Positions 20,174 through 29,321 are shown, counted from the stretch's first letter. The stretch: DNA of 64,000 nt from Parvularcula mediterranea (GCF_013085255.1 NZ_JABFCX010000002.1:558001-622000), one strand, 5' to 3'. Notes: generated by a model not told the origin, from the letters alone. Numbers and translations: made by a program.

Positions 20174-21220
20174 CGCGCGGATCCTGTCCGCAAAGCGTAT
20201 TGCGGCAGCCACCGCCGCGAAGTGTTCCGGCTTGATGGCCTCGCCGACCCCCACAGTCGCGTGAAGCGAGCGGGCGCTCGGCGGGTCCTCGCGCACCGGA
20301 ACGCCAGCCTCGGACGCTGCGGCCCTGAGGCGCAAGGCGACTTCGTCAGTACCCTTTGCAACGCACTTCGGCAGGTCCTCTCCGCTGCGGTCCCATTTCA
20401 GCGCCACGGCGTAGTGGGTGGGGTTCATCAGAAGGACGTCGGCCGTCTTCACATCCTCCATCATGCGCTGGTTCGCGATCTCCTGCGCCTTCATCCGGCG
20501 CTTGGCCTTGAGGTCCTGGTCGCCTTCTGAGTCCTTCCGCTCGTCCTTTGTTTCCTGATGGGACATCTTGAGGCGCTTCTCGCGCTGGGCACGGACGATC
20601 GGGATATCGATGAGCGCGAAGACCGCCGAAACAGCAAACGCAATGCCGACAAACAGGAGGAGCTCGCGCATTAGGAGCACGGCGAGGATGTTCCTCCCCT
20701 CAGGGATCTGGAGCGCGACGCGGTTGGCTTCGATCCACAGAAAGATGCCTGACACGATCGAGAGGACAACGGCCTTGAGGCTGTTCTTCGCAAACTCGAG
20801 GAGTGCCTGGGGCCCGAACTTCTTGCCCGCATTCTTCAAAGGCGAGATCTTGTCGATCGAGGGCTTGATCCGCTGGGGTGCAAAGACGATCGACTGCTGA
20901 AGGCCTAAGGCGAGGATCACAGCAATCCCCGGCACCGCAGCCAGCGGCACGAGGAACAGCATCGCCTCAACGGAGAGCTTGCCGGTCATCCCGCCTTCGA
21001 GGAGCGCTGTGCTTGCTTCCTCAGGGTGCAGAAGGAAGCCTCGTAGCAGCTTGCTAAATCCTGCCGCACCGGCCGCTGCGAAGGCCAGCGCGAGGACAAA
21101 GCCTGCGAGAGCGGCGGCGGTGTTGGCCTCTTGTGAGACCGGGACATCGCCCTTCTTCTTGGCGCGCTCCTTCTTGCCCTGGGAGGCCGGTTCGACCTTG
21201 TCGGCGGCATCATCGCTCAC
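20156..21220 (-). CDS. flhB: Flagellar type III export protein FlhB
   Basis: A 354-residue inner-membrane export-gate protein that sets the hook-to-filament substrate switch. Four membrane helices occupy about 35-215; the cytoplasmic domain contains NPTHYAVALKW, the self-cleaving NPTH motif. The N-terminus is charged (EPASQGKKERAKKKGDVPVS), as in the family. GTG start at 21220 overlaps the fliR stop. First clear member of the flhB-fliR-flhA run in reverse order. Confidence 0.97.
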   Translation of the reverse strand: MSDDAADKVEPASQGKKERAKKKGDVPVSQEANTAAALAGFVLALAFAAAGAAGFSKLLRGFLLHPEEASTALLEGGMTGKLSVEAMLFLVPLAAVPGIAVILALGLQQSIVFAPQRIKPSIDKISPLKNAGKKFGPQALLEFAKNSLKAVVLSIVSGIFLWIEANRVALQIPEGRNILAVLLMRELLLFVGIAFAVSAVFALIDIPIVRAQREKRLKMSHQETKDERKDSEGDQDLKAKRRMKAQEIANQRMMEDVKTADVLLMNPTHYAVALKWDRSGEDLPKCVAKGTDEVALRLRAAASEAGVPVREDPPSARSLHATVGVGEAIKPEHFAAVAAAIRFADRIRALRRRG

Positions 21221-21981
21221 GGCAATACCTCAGGATAGCGCAGGAGCCACGCGGCGAGCATCGAGCTAACCGTCAGCATGAAGAGCGCCAGCCCACCAAG
21301 GGTGATCGCTGGGAGGCCGACAAATGTCACCATGAGCTGCGGCATGGCCCTGTTGAGGAAACCCATCAGCAGGTAGAAGGCGAAGTTCAGCACAAGGAAC
21401 GGCAATGCGAGGCGCACGCCGAACGCGATAGCTCCGCGCGCCAGCATCGTCGCCTGCTCAGCCTCGAGCCCCGTGTCGAGTGAGGCCGAGCCGAGGGGAA
21501 TCGTCTCCAGCTGCTCAGCGAACACCGCGAGGATTGTGACATCGAACCCTGCCGTCAGGAGCAACGTCGTTGCCGCCAGTGTCAGGCCGTTGGACACGGC
21601 GCTGGCGCTATCGCCCATGGTATCGACGCCGAAAACCTGACCGAGAGAGAGAGCCTGAGCGATGATCGCGCCGGTGAAGCTCAGGGCAAAGATCATCGCA
21701 CGGACGGTGAAGCCGAGGGCGATGCCCACGAACGCCTCGACCCCTAGAAGTGCTGCCAGCCCGCCCTGCTTCACATCCGCGACGGGCTCGGTCAGCGGCA
21801 GAAGGAGCCCTGTCAGCGCGACGGCGAGCAGGACCTTCATCCTGACCGGAACCACACTCTCCGCGATGCCGGGCATGAAGAGGAAAAATCCCGAAAGCCT
21901 GGTCAGAAGCGCAACTGCTGTCGTGATGTCGACGCCGAACGAGCTGAGAAGCTCGTTCAGTAGGCTGATTGCCTCGCTCAT
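21217..21981 (-). CDS. fliR: Flagellar export protein FliR
   Basis: A 254-residue export-gate subunit with at least six hydrophobic stretches, including LLTRLSGFFLFMPGIAE near the N-terminus and VRLALPFLVLNFAFYLLMGFL near the middle, a typical FliR segment. It overlaps flhA and flhB by four bases at each end (ATGA), so the three are translationally coupled. Confidence 0.95.
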   Translation of the reverse strand: MSEAISLLNELLSSFGVDITTAVALLTRLSGFFLFMPGIAESVVPVRMKVLLAVALTGLLLPLTEPVADVKQGGLAALLGVEAFVGIALGFTVRAMIFALSFTGAIIAQALSLGQVFGVDTMGDSASAVSNGLTLAATTLLLTAGFDVTILAVFAEQLETIPLGSASLDTGLEAEQATMLARGAIAFGVRLALPFLVLNFAFYLLMGFLNRAMPQLMVTFVGLPAITLGGLALFMLTVSSMLAAWLLRYPEVLP

Positions 21982-24005
21982 ACTGTGCCGAGAAGCTTGG
22001 GCGTCGCGTGACCCCGGATTTCGTCGAGAGAGAGGACGGCGTTCTTGATGCCGTAGACCGCGAGGATATCCCGGAGGCGGCGCCTGAGCGGAGCAGCGAC
22101 GGCGAAGACCGGGAACGCGCCGCCCTCGGCCGCCTTGTCGAGCGCCTCCCGCGCGGCCTTGGCGAGCTGCAATCCGTCGACGTCGCCATCCATCGCCGCC
22201 TCGCGAAGGGCCTCCGACCAGCTGTCACCAAGCTGGAGGGTCGGCAGCTCTTTCCCCTCGCCGGCGAGCTTGGCCACGAAGCCGAAGGCGATCCGCCTGC
22301 GGACATGTTCGATGGTCTCGTTGGTCGGCAGTTCAGCGCCCTTGGCTTCCGCCGCCGCTTCGATGATCAGCGGCAGCTGGCGGATCGAGACCCGTTCGTT
22401 GAGAAGGTCGCGCAGCACCTGAAGCAGCTGGTCCTTCGAGACCCGCTCCGGGATCATCTCGTCGAGGAAACGCCGGTTGGCCTCGGCCTTCTCAGGGTCA
22501 GAAACGTCCCGATAGCTGTCGAGGATGGCCCGGAGGGTGCGCCTTGTCATCAGCCTGGAAAAGTTCGACTGCACTGTTTCAAGAAGGTGGGTCGCCATGA
22601 CCTCTGCCGGCTCGACCACCGTGAGCCCTGCCACGATAGCACGCTCTTTCCCTGCGAAATTCACCCAGCGGGCGGCTGCGCCGTAAACGGGCTCCTTCGC
22701 CGACGCGCCCTCGATCTCAGGATGTTGGCCTTCCGGGACCAGGACGAGCCATTCGCCTGCCCTGAGGTTCGCGGACGCAACCTCCGTACCCTGAAGCTTG
22801 ATGGCGTAGGTCGAGGGCTTGAGGCTCGCGCGGTCCGTGACGCGCACCGGGGGCAGGATGAAGCCGTACTCCTGCACGATGAAGCGGCGGATCTTGTCGA
22901 CCCTGCCGTCGAAGGCTCCCTCGCCTCCCGCAACAGTGGACACGAGGTCGGGCGCGATCTCGACATGCACTTCGTCAACGTCGAGGAGGTCCCCGAGGTT
23001 GGTCTTTGGCGCCTCTTCAGCTTGCGGAGCAATCTCCGCCATGTCGACCGTCGATTTCATGCGCCACGCGGCGAAGAGGAGCGAACCTGCCGCGAGCGAA
23101 AAGGGGAGGAACGGAAGCCCAGGAAACATGGCGAAGGCGGCCATTGCCACGCCGACCGTCACCAGCGTCTCGCGCCTTCCGCCGAGCTCACGGAGGAGCG
23201 CAAGGTCCACTGCCTCCTCGCCCCGCCCCTTGGACAGGAGAAGCGCCGCCGCGACAGAGATCACCACAGCCGGGATCTGGTTCACGAGGCCATCGCCGAC
23301 CGTCAGGATGGAATAGTTCTCGATCGCTTCGCCGAAGCTGATCCCATGCATCAGCATACCGACGGCGATGCCGGCGACCAGGTTCAGAAGGGTCACGAGG
23401 AGGCTAGCGACCGCATCGCCCTTCACGAACTTCGACACGCCGTCGAGAGAGCCGAGAAAGGCCGTCTCCTGCTGCTCTCGCGTACGGAGGGTCTTCGCCT
23501 CCTCGTGGGTGATGGCACCTGACGCGACGTCGGCGTCGATGGCGAGCTGCTTGCCCGGCATTGCGTCGAGGGCAAAGCGCGCACCGACCTCGGCCATGCG
23601 GCCTGCGCCCTTGGTGATGACGAGGAAGTTCACGATGATCAGCACAGAGAAGACAATCAGACCGATGGCGATGTTACCGCCCATGACGAACATGGCGAAG
23701 CCTTCGATCACGCCGCCCGCTGCGCTCGTGCCTGTGTGCCCCTCACCAATGATCAGCTTGGTGGAGGAGATGTTGAGCGCCAGCCTGAGGAGGAGAGAGA
23801 CCAGCAGGATCGCCGGAAAGCTCGAGAAATCGAGCGGCCGCTCAACGAAAAGGACCGTCACGAAAATCAGCACCGCGAAGGCGAAACTGGCGGTCAGGCC
23901 GAGATCCAGCACGATCGGGGGGACCGGCAGGACCATCATGATGAGGATGGCCATGAGCCCAATCGCGAGACCGACCGCCGGGTTTATCGATATCTTGGAA
24001 AGCAC
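21978..24005 (-). CDS. flhA: Flagellar export gate protein FlhA
   Basis: A 675-residue protein forming the nonameric export gate. The first 320 residues contain eight membrane helices with the FHIPEP-type block FALDAMPGKQLAIDADVASG, the family signature; the cytoplasmic C-terminal domain covers about 345-675 and contains the chaperone-docking region. GTG start at 24005 with GGGTGAGG upstream. Slightly shorter than E. coli FlhA (692). Confidence 0.97.
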   Translation of the reverse strand: MLSKISINPAVGLAIGLMAILIMMVLPVPPIVLDLGLTASFAFAVLIFVTVLFVERPLDFSSFPAILLVSLLLRLALNISSTKLIIGEGHTGTSAAGGVIEGFAMFVMGGNIAIGLIVFSVLIIVNFLVITKGAGRMAEVGARFALDAMPGKQLAIDADVASGAITHEEAKTLRTREQQETAFLGSLDGVSKFVKGDAVASLLVTLLNLVAGIAVGMLMHGISFGEAIENYSILTVGDGLVNQIPAVVISVAAALLLSKGRGEEAVDLALLRELGGRRETLVTVGVAMAAFAMFPGLPFLPFSLAAGSLLFAAWRMKSTVDMAEIAPQAEEAPKTNLGDLLDVDEVHVEIAPDLVSTVAGGEGAFDGRVDKIRRFIVQEYGFILPPVRVTDRASLKPSTYAIKLQGTEVASANLRAGEWLVLVPEGQHPEIEGASAKEPVYGAAARWVNFAGKERAIVAGLTVVEPAEVMATHLLETVQSNFSRLMTRRTLRAILDSYRDVSDPEKAEANRRFLDEMIPERVSKDQLLQVLRDLLNERVSIRQLPLIIEAAAEAKGAELPTNETIEHVRRRIAFGFVAKLAGEGKELPTLQLGDSWSEALREAAMDGDVDGLQLAKAAREALDKAAEGGAFPVFAVAAPLRRRLRDILAVYGIKNAVLSLDEIRGHATPKLLGTV

Positions 24006-24024
24006 CCTGCCCTCACCCTACGGA

Positions 24025-24288
24025 TCAACTGCCAAACAGCGTCAGAATCTCCGTCCTGAAAAAGTCGACCAGCAGCACCGCCATGAACCCTGCCGTCAGC
24101 CAGAAAACGACGACGATGACGATCAGCTTGGGAACAAATGTCAGCGTCAGTTCCTGGATCGAAGTCAGCGCCTGAAGGAGCCCGATGATCAGGCCCGCCG
24201 CCAGCGCTGCGATGAGGATCGGCGCCGCCATCACGACGCCAGTCCTGAGCGCCCCCCTGATCAGGAGGAGGACGTCGGCTTCATTCAC
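24025..24288 (-). CDS. fliQ: Flagellar export protein FliQ
   Basis: An 87-residue two-helix membrane protein of the export gate (VMAAPILIAALAAGLIIGLL and LIVIVVVFWLTAGFMAVLLV). The block QALTSIQELTLTFVPK between the helices is diagnostic. Its ATG overlaps the fliE stop by four bases. fliP, the usual companion, is not in the window. Confidence 0.96.
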   Translation of the reverse strand: MNEADVLLLIRGALRTGVVMAAPILIAALAAGLIIGLLQALTSIQELTLTFVPKLIVIVVVFWLTAGFMAVLLVDFFRTEILTLFGS

Positions 24289-24545
24289 AGGGGCATCCGG
24301 AGGATGTCCTGATAGGCCGAGACGACCTGATCGCGGACGCTGATCGCTGTCTGGAGCGCTAGCTCTGCCTGGCTCAAAGCTTCGACCACGGACTGTGCGT
24401 CGATCGTGCCGGTCGAGAAGCCCTGCGCAGCCTGATCAGCCTTGTCGAAGGTGGCGAGGAAATTCTTCGCCCCGGTCTCAAGCGCGTTCGGCTTGGTCGT
24501 TGTCATTCCGTACCCGGATGCGGCGGCGAGCTGTTCGATGTTCAT
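24285..24545 (-). CDS. fliE: Flagellar hook-basal body protein FliE
   Basis: An 86-residue adapter between the MS ring and the rod. The C-terminal motif ALQTAISVRDQVVSAYQDIL (residues about 63-82) is the FliE signature. Located between fliQ and flgC in one transcription unit flgB-flgC-fliE-fliQ-flhA-fliR-flhB. Confidence 0.95.
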   Translation of the reverse strand: MNIEQLAAASGYGMTTTKPNALETGAKNFLATFDKADQAAQGFSTGTIDAQSVVEALSQAELALQTAISVRDQVVSAYQDILRMPL

Positions 24546-24555
24546 GGCTTATCCC

Positions 24556-24939
24556 TTACGGTTCGAGGATCTGGAGAAGGTTGCGGTAAAAGCCCTGGGC
24601 CTGACGAAAGGCCTGAAGGTTTGCATCAAAGCTACGCCGCGCCTCCTTGGCGTCGGCGAGCTCAACCATCAGGTCGACATTTGAGCTGATGACCATGCCG
24701 TTTTCGTCTGCCATGGGATGGAATGGCTCGTAGCGCTCCTGCCCCGGACGATTTGAAAGGCTGAGGCGCTTCATCTCGACGCCGCCTTCGGCCAGGTCCT
24801 TGAAGTGCAGAAGCTTGCGCCGGTAGCCGGGGGTATCGACGTTCGACAGGTTCTCCGACGTAATGCGCATACGGAGGCTTTGGGTGCTCATCCCCGAGGA
24901 CGAGGCGCCTAACGATGCGAGAAGAGGATCAACCGCCAT
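24556..24939 (-). CDS. flgC: Flagellar proximal rod protein FlgC
   Basis: A 127-residue rod subunit. The N-terminal helix includes SLRMRITSENLSNVDTPGYR, the rod-family motif, and a Pro/Tyr-rich SNRPGQERYEPFHPMADENG; the C-terminus (ARRSFDANLQAFRQAQGFYR) closes the D0 domain. Start overlaps flgB by one base. Confidence 0.95.
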   Translation of the reverse strand: MAVDPLLASLGASSSGMSTQSLRMRITSENLSNVDTPGYRRKLLHFKDLAEGGVEMKRLSLSNRPGQERYEPFHPMADENGMVISSNVDLMVELADAKEARRSFDANLQAFRQAQGFYRNLLQILEP

Positions 24940-25256
24940 TATTGCGGCCCTCGGATTGCAAGACGCAGCATGCCGAGGGTCGATTTCCAGACCGACATCG
25001 CGGCCTCGTGCCTGCCGCGCGCCTCGGCCATGCTCAGCATTTCCGCATCGAGCTTGATCGGTTCACGGGTTAGCTCGGGCGCAACCTCGCGGCCACCGCT
25101 CGATGCTTTGAGGGCATCCTGAAACGCGATCAGTTCACGGCGCTTCGCTCCCGGCACGTCGACGCGTGCGAGATTGTCAGCCGTCGCACCATGAGCCTGC
25201 GTCGCGTGACGCGCCATGGTGCTTGATAGCTTCAGTAGAGAGATTTCCTGGGCCAT
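24939..25256 (-). CDS. flgB: Flagellar proximal rod protein FlgB
   Basis: A 105-residue rod subunit beginning MAQEISLLKLSSTMARHATQ, with ADNLARVDVPGAKRRELIAF, the FlgB version of the rod motif. The ATG at 25256 is supported by AGGAGG nine bases upstream; the GTG at 25262 would leave only three. It heads the seven-gene export/rod unit, with a CtrA-like box 43-57 bases upstream of the ATG. Confidence 0.93.
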   Translation of the reverse strand: MAQEISLLKLSSTMARHATQAHGATADNLARVDVPGAKRRELIAFQDALKASSGGREVAPELTREPIKLDAEMLSMAEARGRHEAAMSVWKSTLGMLRLAIRGPQ

Positions 25257-25298
25257 GGCCACGTTCCTCCTCGTTGAGAGGAGTTACGCAACTCATGG

Positions 25299-25313
25299 TT
25301 GATCAATGGTTAA
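25299..25313 (-). promoter_or_regulatory. CtrA-like box upstream of flgB (TTGA-N7-TTAA)
   Basis: On the reverse strand this reads TTAA-CCATTGA-TCAA, one mismatch from TTAA-N7-TTAA, 43-57 bases before the flgB ATG. It contains the 8-mer TTAACCAT known as a CtrA-associated motif in Caulobacter. It overlaps the flbT stop codon. Confidence 0.6.
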
Positions 25314-25750
25314 CAGGCTGCTGAAACATGCTCGCCAAAGTTGTCTTGGCCGCCCTGGCACGCACCCGAGAGCAAGAGAGCCTCTTCAGGCAGAAGCGGT
25401 CTCAGAGCCCTCAGCACCGCAAAGTAGCGGCCGCCCTCAGCGTGACGAAGCGCTTCGTCGATACCCTCCGACGCGCCGAGCGCATCGCGCAGCTGGACCA
25501 GCGTGACTTCCAGAAGGCTCGCGGACGCCGCCTCCCCGTCTTCTTCGCCGAGCAGCAGCAGTTGAGCCGCGTAATAGGCGCGGGTCAGGGGTGTCGTGAC
25601 CTGCTCAGGGTGCAGAGCATCGCTGAGGCGCAGGACCCCTGCTCCGCCATCCTGCACCCGGATTTGCGAGCGGCGCGGACCGTTCTGGAGGACATGGCTC
25701 CCCACGAGGAAGCGCTCCCACGGCTTGAGGTTCAAGATGAGGCCGGACAC
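25310..25750 (-). CDS. flbT: Flagellin mRNA regulator FlbT
   Basis: A 146-residue cytosolic protein, alphaproteobacteria-specific, that in Caulobacter binds the flagellin mRNA 5' region and lowers its translation before hook completion. The N-terminus (MSGLILNLKPWERFLVGSHV) and the central segment with RAYYAAQLLLLGEE match the family. Next to flaF and flagellin, as in other alphas. Confidence 0.92.
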   Translation of the reverse strand: MSGLILNLKPWERFLVGSHVLQNGPRRSQIRVQDGGAGVLRLSDALHPEQVTTPLTRAYYAAQLLLLGEEDGEAASASLLEVTLVQLRDALGASEGIDEALRHAEGGRYFAVLRALRPLLPEEALLLSGACQGGQDNFGEHVSAAC

Positions 25751-25756
25751 GGGCGT

Positions 25757-26152
25757 CTACTCGGCGAGCGCCGGGACAGGAGCTTCCTGGCGCAAACCGC
25801 TCAGGATCGCTTCGTTGATGTCCACGAAGCTGTCGAGCACATCCATGCTCTTCGCGGCAGCGTGGGTGTTGCGTTCAATGAAGCCCGCAATCGAGATCAT
25901 GGAAGCCTTCACTTCCTTGGTCTGACGATTGTCGGGGCTCGCCAGATCAATAGCGAGGGTCATCCACAGCGATCGGTTGGCGTGCAGAGCTTCGAGAAGC
26001 GGGCCGTGAGAGAGAGCTTCCTCATCCCGGTGGGCTTTGAGCCGAGCGGTTACGCGCTCGAGCAGAGCGGCTTCCAGGCCACGTTCAGAGACCGTTTCGC
26101 GCTGCACCGTCTGGTACCTCATCGCTTGCGTCATCTTTCCTCCCAGGAACAT
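25757..26152 (-). CDS. flaF: Flagellin synthesis/secretion regulator FlaF
   Basis: A 131-residue helical protein, needed for flagellin accumulation in Caulobacter and partner of FlbT. It includes LLEALHANRSLWMTLAIDLASP and PDNRQTKEVKASMISIAGFI, both family signatures. A strong GGGAGGAAAG Shine-Dalgarno precedes the ATG at 26152. It lies between flagellin and flbT. Confidence 0.9.
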   Translation of the reverse strand: MFLGGKMTQAMRYQTVQRETVSERGLEAALLERVTARLKAHRDEEALSHGPLLEALHANRSLWMTLAIDLASPDNRQTKEVKASMISIAGFIERNTHAAAKSMDVLDSFVDINEAILSGLRQEAPVPALAE

Positions 26153-26154
26153 TC

Positions 26155-26193
26155 AAAAAACGTGCCGCCGGAGGGAAAGTTCCCCTCCGGCTG
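26155..26193 (-). terminator. Terminator or attenuator after flagellin gene
   Basis: Reverse-strand stem GCCGGAGGG/CCCTCCGGC (26167-26175 and 26183-26191) followed after a few bases by TTTTTT. It probably limits read-through from flagellin into flaF-flbT, giving more flagellin than regulator mRNA. Confidence 0.7.
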
Positions 26194-26200
26194 CGCTAGA

Positions 26201-27451
26201 TTACTGGAACAGCGACAGCAGGGCTGCCGGGGCTGCGTTGGCGATGGAGAGCGCCTGGATGTTGAGCTGCTGCTGGACCTGAAGGGCCTGCAGGCGTGCC
26301 GAGGCCTCTTCGAGGTTCGCATCGGTCAGGGACGAGACACCCGCTTCCAGCGACGCCGTGAGAGACGTCAGGAAGTTGTTCTGGATGTCGATCCGGTTCT
26401 GGACCGATCCGAAGGCGGCGGTTGAGTCGATGACCGTCTGGATCATGTCCTCAACGTCGAGGAGAGCCTGGTCGATATCGGCCTGCACCGTGGTGTCGAC
26501 ATCGATACCGACAAGACGGCCAAGGTCGCCGCCCGAGACGCCATCATCAAAGCTGTCCGAGGCCAGAGCAATCGCCGAGCCTTCATTGTTGACGATGTTG
26601 ATGACAGCGTTCTGCGTCGTCGGATCAGAGCCGAGGGTCACGCTCAGGGTCACGTCCGGAGCGGATCCTGGCGAGTTGGCTTCCATTTCCGCGAAACGCT
26701 TCTCGAGCTCGGCCACGAGGCCATTGGCGACATCGTTCACCGTGTCGCCTTCCTTGGCGATGTACTGGACGGTCTCGGACGCGATGGTCACATCGAAGCT
26801 GAAGCCTGCATCAATGTTTGTCGGGCCGGTGCCGACGGCATCGATCGTGACAGTGCCGGTGGCCGCAGAAGCGATGGTAGCGCCAGAGACGACCGTATCG
26901 CCTGCCTCGCCGCCAGCGATAGCGTTCGTACCGAAGACACCTTCCACCTGACGGAAGTCAGCACGCGCGACCGAGATGTCAGCAGTGCTGACAACGCCAT
27001 TCGCATCGCGGTTGAGCGAGGAGAGCACCTTTACGTCCGCACCGCCCTGGAGGAGGTTCAGCCCGTTGAACTGCGCCGCATCGACGATCGAGGAGATCTG
27101 ATCCCTCAGTGCACTGATGTCGCGCTGGATGGCCGTCCGGTCGACGTTCTGCTCCTTGGCCGAGACGATCTCCGCCTTGATCTCCTTGAGAAGTTCAGTG
27201 ACCTGCTCCGACGCGGCCCGCGCCACTTCCACGGTTGAAAGGCCGAGGTTGAGACTGTCCGTGATCTGCTTGAAGCCCATCACATCGGATTGCATGACCG
27301 TGCTGATGGCCCAGACAGCGGCATTGTCCCGCGCGGTGGCGACTTTCCTGCCCGTCGAGATCATGTCCTGAACCTTGAAGAGGTTGGAGTTGACCTTGTT
27401 CAGGCTCATCAGAGCGACCTGGGCGCTCTCGTTAAAGTTGATCGAAACCAT
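26201..27451 (-). CDS. Flagellin
   Basis: A 416-residue filament subunit. The N-terminal D0/D1 region (VNSNLFKVQDMISTGRKVAT, IQRDISALRDQISSIVDAAQ, FNGLNLLQGG) and the C-terminal helix (RLQALQVQQQLNIQALSIAN) are conserved; the middle (about 140-320) is Ala/Gly/Thr-rich and variable. I see only this one flagellin in the window. It lies upstream of flaF-flbT, the classic alpha order. Gene symbol left empty because flaA/fljK naming is arbitrary. Confidence 0.96.
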   Translation of the reverse strand: MVSINFNESAQVALMSLNKVNSNLFKVQDMISTGRKVATARDNAAVWAISTVMQSDVMGFKQITDSLNLGLSTVEVARAASEQVTELLKEIKAEIVSAKEQNVDRTAIQRDISALRDQISSIVDAAQFNGLNLLQGGADVKVLSSLNRDANGVVSTADISVARADFRQVEGVFGTNAIAGGEAGDTVVSGATIASAATGTVTIDAVGTGPTNIDAGFSFDVTIASETVQYIAKEGDTVNDVANGLVAELEKRFAEMEANSPGSAPDVTLSVTLGSDPTTQNAVINIVNNEGSAIALASDSFDDGVSGGDLGRLVGIDVDTTVQADIDQALLDVEDMIQTVIDSTAAFGSVQNRIDIQNNFLTSLTASLEAGVSSLTDANLEEASARLQALQVQQQLNIQALSIANAAPAALLSLFQ

Positions 27452-27527
27452 GATATTTTCCGTTCACTTACCAATTCGGACTCCGATCTCCGCGGAGTGA
27501 TTGGCTGCTGCAACTTCCGATTGCCTG

Positions 27528-27542
27528 TTGACTATAGGTTGT
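27528..27542 (-). promoter_or_regulatory. Weak CtrA-like box upstream of flagellin
   Basis: TTGA-N7-TTGT (forward strand), two or more mismatches from consensus, 77-91 bases before the flagellin ATG. Listed only because the same pattern appears in the other flagellar gaps. A proper sigma-54 GG-N10-GC pair was looked for and not found with correct spacing. Confidence 0.3.
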
Positions 27543-27579
27543 AACGCTTAAGCCTGCGTAAAGGACGAGAGGAATTGCG

Positions 27580-27858
27580 CTATTCCCTTCCAGCGGCGCT
27601 CTGGTCGAGCGTCTTGAGCTGTCTGTAGAACTGATCCGCCAGCTGAGTTTCGGAGGCTGCGAGGTCCTGCGCCACGACCTCCAGGACCATGGCCTGCAAG
27701 GCTTCCATCGGTCCACCCATGGGCGCGATGGCTTCCATCAGGCCGCTCTCCTTCAGGAACTCCGTGAACAGAGAGACCTGAAGTGCCTCCGCCGCGGACC
27801 GCAGCTCCGCCTCCCGGGATGGTGGCGTTGGCGCAATGCCGTCTATTGCTGAAACCAT
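27580..27858 (-). CDS. FlgJ-like rod-binding protein (no muramidase domain)
   Basis: A 92-residue protein matching only the N-terminal rod-binding domain of FlgJ: SAAEALQVSLFTEFLKESGL, PMGGPMEALQAMVLEVVAQD and LADQFYRQLK. The peptidoglycan-hydrolase half of E. coli FlgJ is absent, which is usual in alphaproteobacteria where the enzyme is a separate gene. It probably acts as rod scaffold. ATG at 27858; divergent from fliK. Confidence 0.85.
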   Translation of the reverse strand: MVSAIDGIAPTPPSREAELRSAAEALQVSLFTEFLKESGLMEAIAPMGGPMEALQAMVLEVVAQDLAASETQLADQFYRQLKTLDQSAAGRE

Positions 27859-27905
27859 AACAGCCTCTCCTTGATGGTGTCGCGCCCATTCGTCTCCCGT
27901 AAAGG

Positions 27906-27920
27906 TTGAGGTAAGGTTTA
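27906..27920. promoter_or_regulatory. CtrA-like box between flgJ-like gene and fliK
   Basis: TTGA-N7-TTTA, one or two mismatches from TTAA-N7-TTAA, in the 71-base gap between the divergent flgJ-like gene (48 bases upstream of its start) and fliK. Same half-site pattern as at 25299 and 33097. Confidence 0.45.
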
Positions 27921-27929
27921 TGCGGGATA

Positions 27930-29312
27930 ATGCGCCTCATGATCGGTCCTCAGACACTGCCCAGCGCCCTCCCCCAGAACCCTGCCGGGACAGACGTCCG
28001 TGTGCCGACCGTCGATGCTTCTCAGTCTGCGGACTTCCTGCAGATCGTCGAGGCGGTAGAGGCCATGGCTGCGCGCCAGCCTTCCTCGCCTCAAGAGCTT
28101 CTGGCACTGTCCCTGCCGCCTGAGCTGCCGACCGGCGTTGTGCTGGAAGGGACCCCCTACGCGGACGGTCAGCAGCTTGGCGGACGAGCGGTGATCACCA
28201 CCGCGGGCCTCCTGCACATCCCGGCCGGGGAAGAGACGTCTGTACCTCGCGAGGGCCTACCGGTGACTTCGGAGAACACGGTCCGGCAAGCGACGCGCCC
28301 CGCCAGGCAACCGGCCATGCGGCAAGCCGTCCCGCTTCAGCCCGCCGACACCGTCATGGCGCCTGAGCGGCCAGCCGTGGCCAAGCCGGAACCTGCATCA
28401 GCCGCTGTAGGAGTGCGCCCGGACGCTCAATCCGTGGACGGCGTTCTCAAGGCATCCACGCTGGTCGTTGACAAAGCGACGGACACGGAGCCCGTCTCGA
28501 GGAGCCGGGCAGCGACAACTGAAGTGTCCACCCGGACCACAGGTCAGACACCGCCCACTCATACCAACACCGCGTTTCACATTGAGGATGTCCGCTCTGC
28601 AGATCGCAGAATCCCGACCGCCAACCTTCAAGCTCCGTCTCCGGGGCAAGTAGCCGCCCGTCGGAGCACTGCACCGATGCCCCAGCCTGTCATGGTCACT
28701 CAGGAAGCAGGAGCCAGACAAACTGCACTCCCCGAATCCGTTCAGTACAAAGCCAATACCCCAGTCGTGGGCGAGCAGCTTCCCCAACTGAGTGCGCACG
28801 CCTCACTCCAATCGACACCGATCTCGGACGCGCCTCTTCAGCCTCTCCAACTCTCTACACCGGTGACGACAGCAAATGCGGCACCCGGTACCCCGGCATC
28901 AGCTGTGCAGACCACGTCTCACGCGATCGGCGCCCAAGCCCCGAGCCCAGCCGAGCAGGTTCAGGTCGCCATCGCGCGTGCCGAGAACAGCGGCAGGATC
29001 GAGCTGCGCCTTGATCCGCCTGAGCTGGGACGTGTGCAGATCGACCTCGATCTCTCCAAAGGACAGCAGGTGCGGGCCGTCATCACCGCTGCCGAGCCTG
29101 AAACCCTCGACCTCATGCGCAGGCAGGGCGCTATCCTCGCCGAAGCCCTCGCCAACGAAGGATTTGAAGGCATCGACCTCGCCTTCGGAGGCGATGGGCA
29201 GGCTCCCTGGGCCAACCCAGGACCCCGTCAGTTCACGCCCCAGAACGCCGGTGTTCAGCCGCAAGCGAACGTCGTGCCGTCACATGACGGCCTTCTCGAT
29301 CTCAGCCTCTAG
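27930..29312 (+). CDS. fliK: Flagellar hook-length control protein FliK
   Basis: A 460-residue secreted ruler and export-switch protein. The first 340 residues are low-complexity, rich in Pro, Ala, Thr and Gln; the C-terminal Flg_hook domain (about 350-430) reads GRIELRLDPPELGRVQIDLD, then EPETLDLMRRQGAILAEALANEG, the family core. Length is in the usual range. It faces away from the flgJ-like gene and is followed 9 bases downstream by flgD. Confidence 0.88.
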   Translation: MRLMIGPQTLPSALPQNPAGTDVRVPTVDASQSADFLQIVEAVEAMAARQPSSPQELLALSLPPELPTGVVLEGTPYADGQQLGGRAVITTAGLLHIPAGEETSVPREGLPVTSENTVRQATRPARQPAMRQAVPLQPADTVMAPERPAVAKPEPASAAVGVRPDAQSVDGVLKASTLVVDKATDTEPVSRSRAATTEVSTRTTGQTPPTHTNTAFHIEDVRSADRRIPTANLQAPSPGQVAARRSTAPMPQPVMVTQEAGARQTALPESVQYKANTPVVGEQLPQLSAHASLQSTPISDAPLQPLQLSTPVTTANAAPGTPASAVQTTSHAIGAQAPSPAEQVQVAIARAENSGRIELRLDPPELGRVQIDLDLSKGQQVRAVITAAEPETLDLMRRQGAILAEALANEGFEGIDLAFGGDGQAPWANPGPRQFTPQNAGVQPQANVVPSHDGLLDLSL

Positions 29313-29321
29313 GAGACAAAG

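Noticed and set aside
27452-27547. Sigma-54 promoter for flagellin
   Set aside because: A GG...GC pair exists (AGGCAATCGGAAGTTGC on the reverse strand) but the spacing is 12, not 10.
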